Under the pieces are notes generated by a model. It was not told the origin of the DNA and did not search any database. It worked only from the letters and a program-made list of their open reading frames with translations. Source: an uncultured Clostridia bacterium (GTDB lineage: Bacteria; Bacillota; Clostridia; Oscillospirales; Ruminococcaceae). From it: a DNA stretch of 11,056 nt. Position numbers and translations under genes: made by a program. Shown in pieces: positions 6,439 to 11,056 of the stretch (position 1 is the first letter of the stretch; each line of letters starts with the position of its first letter). The stretch is taken from positions 1 through 11,056 of the forward strand of contig CANRPG010000052.1 of the NCBI GenBank assembly GCA_947632425.1, given 5' to 3'.

Positions 6439-6472
6439 CCCGGAAGACTGCTGCCTTCCGGGCTGTTTTTTT
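6439..6472. terminator. Intrinsic terminator between convergent genes, probably bidirectional
   Basis: CCCGGAAG (6439-6446) pairs with CTTCCGGG (6455-6462) around an 8-base loop, followed by CTGTTTTTTT for the leucine-rich-repeat gene. On the minus strand the same stem is followed by TTTTGTATTTTT and lies 13 bases beyond the glf stop codon, so it can also end the polysaccharide operon. Confidence 0.88.
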
Positions 6473-6484
6473 GTACAGATAACA

Positions 6485-7600
6485 TTATTCGGATACTTTT
6501 CCAAACTCTTTTTTAACTGTTTCCAACGCGGCGATAATTACCTTGTCCATATCGTAATACTTGTATTCGCCAAGTCTGCCGCCGAAAATTACCTTGCTTT
6601 CCTTGTCGGCAAGCTCTTTGTACTTTGCAAACAAAGCGCCGTTCTTTTCGTCGTTCACGGGGTAGTAAGGTTCGTCGCCGGGCTTCCATTCTGCCGAATA
6701 TTCTTTAGAAATAATGGTAGTCGGCTGCGTGCCGAATTCAAAGAACTTGTGCTCTATTATTCTGGTGTAGGGGTGTTCGCTGTCGGTGTAATTGACTACC
6801 GCGTTGCCCTGATAATTCGGCGTATCAAGCTCCTCGGTCTCAAAACGAACGCTTCTGTATTCAAGGTTGCCGAAACAATAGTTGAAGTAAGCATCGATAG
6901 CGCCTGTGTATACCACCTTATCTGCCATAGCATCATAGTTTTCCTTGTCGTCAAGATAATTTGTATCGAGCATTACGTCAATGCCGTCAAGCATCTTCTC
7001 TATAACAGCGGTATAGCCGCCTATCGGTATGCCCTGGTAGCTGTCGTTGAAATAGTTGTTGTCATAGGTAAAGCGAACTGGCAGCCGCTTGATTATAAAC
7101 GCAGGAAGCTCCTTGCAGTCTCTGCCCCACTGCTTTTCGGTATAGCACTTTACAAGCTTTTCGTATATATCCCTGCCGACGAGCGAAATCGCCTGCTCCT
7201 CAAGGTTTTTCGGCTCGCCTTTTATCTCTTTGCGCTGCTCTTCTATGATAGCCATAGCCTCATCGGGGGTGGCAATGTTCCACATCTTTGAGAAGGTATT
7301 CATATTGAACGGCATATTGTAAAGCTCGTTTTTATACCTTGCTATAGGCGAGTTTGTGTATCGGTTAAATTCCGCGAATCTCTGCACATAATTCCACACG
7401 AATTTGTCGCTGGTGTGAAAAATATGCGCGCCGTAAACATGAACGTTTATGCCGCTGCGGTTCTCGGTATAGATATTGCCTCCAACGTGGCTTCTCTTGT
7501 CAATAACAAGGCAGCTTTTGCCGTTTCTTTTTGCCTCATATGCGAAAACCGCCCCGTAAAGACCTGCGCCAACTATCAGATAATCATAATGCTTGTTCAT
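6485..7600 (-). CDS. glf: UDP-galactopyranose mutase
   Basis: This cytoplasmic flavoenzyme interconverts UDP-galactopyranose and UDP-galactofuranose, the donor for galactofuranose polymers. Its 371 residues match bacterial Glf. Visible features are the Rossmann FAD motif GAGLYG (11-16), VGGNIYTE (39-46), the family signature HVYGAHIFHT (54-63), YTEKQWGRD (153-161), RLPVRFTYDNNYFND (172-186), the candidate substrate-binding arginines R172 and R280, and the C-terminal FAD-contacting GRLGEYKYYDMD (341-352). The start follows AGGAGG with good spacing. It is the last gene of the operon, 23 bases after the GlfT2-like gene, which fits its role of feeding that transferase. All key residues appear present, so it should be active. 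Confidence 0.97.
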   Translation of the reverse strand: MNKHYDYLIVGAGLYGAVFAYEAKRNGKSCLVIDKRSHVGGNIYTENRSGINVHVYGAHIFHTSDKFVWNYVQRFAEFNRYTNSPIARYKNELYNMPFNMNTFSKMWNIATPDEAMAIIEEQRKEIKGEPKNLEEQAISLVGRDIYEKLVKCYTEKQWGRDCKELPAFIIKRLPVRFTYDNNYFNDSYQGIPIGGYTAVIEKMLDGIDVMLDTNYLDDKENYDAMADKVVYTGAIDAYFNYCFGNLEYRSVRFETEELDTPNYQGNAVVNYTDSEHPYTRIIEHKFFEFGTQPTTIISKEYSAEWKPGDEPYYPVNDEKNGALFAKYKELADKESKVIFGGRLGEYKYYDMDKVIIAALETVKKEFGKVSE

Positions 7601-7623
7601 TTTTTATCCTCCTGTTTTTTCTG

Positions 7624-9471
7624 TTATATACCCAGATACTCTCTCCAGAAGCTCTCGGAAGTCATCACAGAAAATGCTTCAGCGTATGTTCTGTCTACCG
7701 TTTCATGATGTCTGTTATAATTCTTCATAACTTTTCTGTACCGCTTTATAAGTCTGAAGCAGCGGCGGCGGTTTATCCTGCGAACACAAGCTGTTTCATC
7801 TTTTGCATTGACGGCGATAAGTATTTTCCTGCGGAAGTTCTTTCCGGGTACAAAGAACCAGTCGAACGAAACTATTTCAGGCCAGCGTCTGAGGAATATG
7901 CCCGGCAGCAGATGACCGTTTATTGTAAGAACATATATAGCTTTCTTTACGATATTCAGTCTCCTGTAGCTGTAGGCATCGCCTTTTGAAACGTTATATT
8001 CAGCAGGCAGATCTGAATACGGCACAAGCTTGTCGTTCTTTGCCGAATGTTCTTTGAGGCACTGCTCTCCCGAAAGCTTTTTGAAATAGTCCGGGCCCTT
8101 CATATAGTCGTCAATGGCATCTATTATCTGCTCGGCGTTATTGTATGCAAACCGCGTTATCTCTTTCCAGAAAAGCGTTTTCATACGTTTGATAAAATCA
8201 ACATCGCCGCAGATATTGCTTGCCGACTGTATTATCAGGCTGTTTCTGTGTACCTGATAAAGCTCCATAGCGGCATTGAATTTGCCTGCAAAGCCAACAT
8301 GCCATATGCATATGCCGTTCAGTGTCAGGAACCTTGCCTTATTGCGTATGCTGAACTCAACGTCGTCGCCCCTGACAAACACAGGCAGCGGCAGACCGTT
8401 TTTCTCAATAGCTTTAACAGGTATGCAGCAGAACCACCAGCCTGCGTACATATCATCGCAGACTCTCTTAGCCATTTGCTCGTTTTTAAGCAAAGAATCT
8501 ATCTTGCGCATATCGAGGCTCTTTTTCAGCGGGCCATAAGAGCCGTCCTCTTTATGAACATAGCCCACGTCCTCATACTGCATATATCTGTCGTCGTAGT
8601 CAAACATTGCTCCGCTTACGAAGCAGTCGGCAAATTCGGGCTTTACTATCCTCAGCAGATAATACGTTCTGAAAATGCTTTCCGGCATCACCATAACGTC
8701 GTCGTCCATAAGCAGAACATGGGTAGGCTTGTTTTCCATATGCAGCGATTCTATCATGCCTCTTGTAAAGCCGCCTGCGCCGCCAACATTCTGGTTAGGG
8801 TGAACTTTCAGGTTCTCGCAGTCAAACTGTGTGGGGTCAAGCGTTCTGCCGTTATCCATTATGTGCACGAAAAGTTTGCCGTTCATGTCGGTATCTTTAT
8901 CGAGAATGTTTTCTTTGAGCAGTTTGATATTATGCTTTATAAACGCTTCTTTCCTGAATGTTGTTGAAACAAGAGATATGCTTATATCCCTTACATCGCT
9001 CTCCTCGATATCTGCATAGTATGCCGCATCATAAATACGCATTTCCTCTGTAGCCGTTATCGCGAACGAAATAAGCGGCTTATCGGTATCGGGTATGTCA
9101 AAAAACACAGTGGTTTTTTCTTTTCCAGAAAGGGCTTTCTGCATCAGCACAGAATAATTCACATTCTTTGAGTTGCTGAACACCTCTGTAAATTCTATAG
9201 AACCCTTGCCCTTGAAAGTTATGCCGAACTTAAATTTTTTTACATTGGTGTGTTCTTTAAAATAGCTTATTTGCAGGCAGTTGAAATACGATGTAAAATC
9301 CACACACTTATACTTCGTGAATATATGGCTGTGATCTTCAGCATCGTATATTATATGCGTCATTTTCCTTGTCATAGCGCTTCTGTGCATAAGCTCAGAA
9401 TATTCGCGCAGATTAGCATCCGCATCATACTGCATTATAACATTTTGCAGTTTTACCGTTGTTACCGACAT
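7624..9471 (-). CDS. GlfT2-like galactofuranosyltransferase (GT2 family)
   Basis: The protein has 615 residues, close to mycobacterial GlfT2. Its layout matches: an N-terminal beta-sandwich domain (about 1-165), a GT-A domain (about 166-415) and a helical C-terminal region (about 416-615). Catalytic-type motifs are NVGGAGGFTRG (228-238), the metal-binding DDDV (256-259), YAGWWFCCIP (342-351), the likely base in VRGDDVEFSIR (366-376) and the metal-ligand candidate WH (390-391). GlfT2 elongates a lipid-linked galactan with alternating linkages using UDP-galactofuranose. The Glf gene directly downstream supports the same donor here. The last 60 residues are very basic (RRINRRRCFRLIKRYRK), suggesting membrane association. 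There is no signal peptide. An AAAGGAAG ribosome binding site precedes the start. Acceptor and linkage pattern are not known. Confidence 0.9.
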   Translation of the reverse strand: MSVTTVKLQNVIMQYDADANLREYSELMHRSAMTRKMTHIIYDAEDHSHIFTKYKCVDFTSYFNCLQISYFKEHTNVKKFKFGITFKGKGSIEFTEVFSNSKNVNYSVLMQKALSGKEKTTVFFDIPDTDKPLISFAITATEEMRIYDAAYYADIEESDVRDISISLVSTTFRKEAFIKHNIKLLKENILDKDTDMNGKLFVHIMDNGRTLDPTQFDCENLKVHPNQNVGGAGGFTRGMIESLHMENKPTHVLLMDDDVMVMPESIFRTYYLLRIVKPEFADCFVSGAMFDYDDRYMQYEDVGYVHKEDGSYGPLKKSLDMRKIDSLLKNEQMAKRVCDDMYAGWWFCCIPVKAIEKNGLPLPVFVRGDDVEFSIRNKARFLTLNGICIWHVGFAGKFNAAMELYQVHRNSLIIQSASNICGDVDFIKRMKTLFWKEITRFAYNNAEQIIDAIDDYMKGPDYFKKLSGEQCLKEHSAKNDKLVPYSDLPAEYNVSKGDAYSYRRLNIVKKAIYVLTINGHLLPGIFLRRWPEIVSFDWFFVPGKNFRRKILIAVNAKDETACVRRINRRRCFRLIKRYRKVMKNYNRHHETVDRTYAEAFSVMTSESFWREYLGI

Positions 9472-9492
9472 TTTTGCATCTTCCTTTCTTTT

Positions 9493-10374
9493 TTACTGTT
9501 TGTTGGCTGCGTTCATCTGTTCTCTCTTTTTCCTGATGCTTTCAGCCTGATCGTTCAAAGCCTTTTCAGCCTGAGCGCGTTTCTTGCGTTCATCGGCTTT
9601 TATGGCTTCTATGTTCGTTTCATACTCATCACAAATGCTCTCTGCATCGCCTGCTTTGATCACCTTGCCGTGGTTGAGCCATATAGCCTTATTGCACATA
9701 GCGCGCACCTGCGCCATATTGTGCGAAACAAACAGCAGCGTTGTTCCGTTTGCCAGCATTTCGTTCATTTTATTCATACACTTTTTTCTGAACAAAACGT
9801 CTCCTACCGAAAGCACCTCGTCAACTATAAGTATATCCGGCTGAACTATGGTAGCTACCGAAAAGCCGAGGCGCGATTTCATACCCGAAGAAAAATTTTT
9901 CACGGGTGAATCAAGAAAATCTTCAAGCTCTGAAAAATCGACTATCTCGTCAAATTTGCTGTCTATAAATTTCTTGTCATAACCCAGAAGGCAGCCGTTG
10001 AGATATATATTTTCCCTTGCTGTAAGCTTAGGGTCAATGCCTGCGCCAAGCTCTATAAGCGATGCCACAGTACCCCTTACGGTAACAGAGCCTTTATAGG
10101 GCTTGAGTATCTTGCTTATTACTTTCAGAAGTGTAGATTTGCCGCTTCCGTTAGTGCCTATTATAGCCCATGCTTCGCCCTTTTTTATATGAAGTGAAAC
10201 GTCCTGCAAAGCCAGAAACTCCTGAAACATCAGCTGGTGCTTTACAAGCTTTACAAAATACTCTTTAAGGTCGTTTATCTTTTCCGTCGATTTATTGAAT
10301 CTTACGGTAACGTTATCTACATCGATGATGTACTCGCTGTCCTGATCTATCGTCAGGGAATTGCTGTTTTCCAT
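9493..10374 (-). CDS. wzt: Polysaccharide ABC exporter, ATP-binding subunit
   Basis: This 293-residue cytoplasmic ATPase of the Wzt/TagH class energises export of a lipid-linked polysaccharide through Wzm. It shows Walker A GTNGSGKST (73-81), the family-typical VRGTVASLIELGAGIDP (99-115), signature FSSGMKSRL (161-169), Walker B ILIVDEVLSVGD (181-192) and switch H218 in VSHNM. The N-terminus contains the extended YFVKLVKHQ segment (39-47) typical of O-antigen/teichoic-acid ATPases. After about residue 250 it has only a 40-residue charged helical tail (DERKKRAQAEKALNDQAE), not the large carbohydrate-binding domain of long Wzt proteins. The ribosome binding site GAGAGGT is 10 bases upstream. It lies 24 bases after wzm and 21 before the transferase gene. 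Confidence 0.94.
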   Translation of the reverse strand: MENSNSLTIDQDSEYIIDVDNVTVRFNKSTEKINDLKEYFVKLVKHQLMFQEFLALQDVSLHIKKGEAWAIIGTNGSGKSTLLKVISKILKPYKGSVTVRGTVASLIELGAGIDPKLTARENIYLNGCLLGYDKKFIDSKFDEIVDFSELEDFLDSPVKNFSSGMKSRLGFSVATIVQPDILIVDEVLSVGDVLFRKKCMNKMNEMLANGTTLLFVSHNMAQVRAMCNKAIWLNHGKVIKAGDAESICDEYETNIEAIKADERKKRAQAEKALNDQAESIRKKREQMNAANKQ

Positions 10375-10398
10375 TTGTATGTTTACCTCTCTGTATTA

Positions 10399-11056
10399 TC
10401 AGATATACAGGATAAACTTATCCTGCGAGCGCTTGAAGAAATGTGTTCCTATCGCAAACATTATTATAGCATATATCGTGCCCAGAATAAAGTCCCACTG
10501 ATTTACTGCCGCCCAGTAAGGAACATTATCAACGCCGGGCACCCACACAAAATATCTGAACTGCTTTATATAAATGTACAGCGGATTCAGATTCTCTATG
10601 ACAAACGCCAGATATTTTGCATATGGCAGCGAACCTGCGGCTACTTGTTTTACAGCCTTTTCATAGAACATACCTATATCATAGAATATTGCCGAGCAGT
10701 ACAGCCACATGGTAACGAACGCATTGTAGATGTATCTTATATCACGGAAGAAAACGTGCAGCTGCGCGAGGAAAAATCCCAGTCCCAGCGCGAATATATA
10801 CGCCTGAATTATCGGTATTATTATGCACAGATTCCAGAATGAGAACAATACTCTTCCCTGCGCGACCGAGAACACCACCATTACTATTACCAGCGCGCCG
10901 AGACTGAATACAAAGTCGACCATTGTTGAGGTGACCTTTGAAAGCGGAAACATATATTTCGGCACATAGGTCTTTTTCAGCAGCGTTGCGTTGTCTGTTA
11001 TCGCGCCCAGCGCCTTGCTTACAGAGTTGTTGACAAACTCAAACATTGTTCGTCCT
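10399..11056 (-). CDS. wzm: Polysaccharide ABC exporter, permease subunit (5' end outside window)
   Basis: The visible part encodes about 219 C-terminal residues of an ABC-2 type permease of the Wzm/TagG class, the membrane channel for lipid-linked polysaccharide. The family segment NNSVSKALGAITDNATLLKKTYVPKYMFPLSK is recognisable at the visible start, and several hydrophobic helices follow, ending in a basic FFKRSQDKF tail. Family members have about 255-275 residues with an amphipathic N-terminus and two helices before this segment. The frame stays open to the window edge upstream of the ATG at 11046 (G-R-T-M), so that ATG is internal and the true start lies beyond 11056. Wzt follows after 24 bases. 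Confidence 0.92.
   Translation of the reverse strand, partial: GRTMFEFVNNSVSKALGAITDNATLLKKTYVPKYMFPLSKVTSTMVDFVFSLGALVIVMVVFSVAQGRVLFSFWNLCIIIPIIQAYIFALGLGFFLAQLHVFFRDIRYIYNAFVTMWLYCSAIFYDIGMFYEKAVKQVAAGSLPYAKYLAFVIENLNPLYIYIKQFRYFVWVPGVDNVPYWAAVNQWDFILGTIYAIIMFAIGTHFFKRSQDKFILYI

Noticed and set aside
6749..7291. Rightward open frame (180 codons) opposite glf
   Set aside because: It is antisense to conserved Glf motifs and has no ribosome binding site.
8047..8967. Long rightward open frame (306 codons) opposite the GlfT2-like gene
   Set aside because: It lies wholly antisense to a gene with clear catalytic motifs, has no ribosome binding site, and its product is rich in histidine, cysteine and tyrosine without any domain.

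Overview
The window looks like chromosomal DNA from a gut-type Clostridia, most likely a Ruminococcus-like member of the Oscillospiraceae. This is an inference from several things seen together: strong Shine-Dalgarno sequences, near-consensus sigma-A promoters (three with exact TATAAT and 17-bp spacers in AT-rich gaps), mixed-GC genes that use ATA for isoleucine freely, a fused FeoA-FeoB iron transporter, a BscrA/LanF-type ABC exporter and a BspA-like leucine-rich-repeat protein with a YKGKTYSYD-type tail. No rRNA, tRNA, CRISPR array, insertion sequence or phage gene was seen. No gap between genes exceeds about 210 bases.

Left part (1-3018). The first 41 bases are the start of a leftward gene with its own promoter. 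A divergent promoter drives two small membrane-protein genes of unknown function (249-937). They end at a hairpin terminator (926-959) that includes the stop codon of the second gene and also serves the convergent operon. That operon (3018 to 958, minus strand) encodes a hotdog-fold thioesterase, an ABC ATPase with an E-loop typical of bacitracin/lantibiotic transporters, and its six-helix permease.

Middle part (3055-6472). Two back-to-back promoters separate the thioesterase operon from the rightward feoAB fusion gene (3160-5523), which carries the cell's ferrous iron uptake function and ends at a strong terminator. Next comes a monocistronic, strongly expressed-looking gene (5688-6401) for a small leucine-rich-repeat protein without a signal peptide. 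Its eight 23-residue repeats alternate between two types.

Right part (6485-11056, minus strand). Four closely spaced genes run leftward in the order wzm (5' end outside the window), wzt, a GlfT2-like glycosyltransferase and glf. Together they supply UDP-galactofuranose (Glf), add galactofuranose units to a lipid-linked chain on the cytoplasmic side (GlfT2-like enzyme) and move the chain across the membrane (Wzm/Wzt). This is a compact galactofuranan-type cell-surface polysaccharide module, comparable to mycobacterial galactan assembly and to the Klebsiella D-galactan I locus. The promoter and the initiating transferase, if any, lie beyond the right edge.
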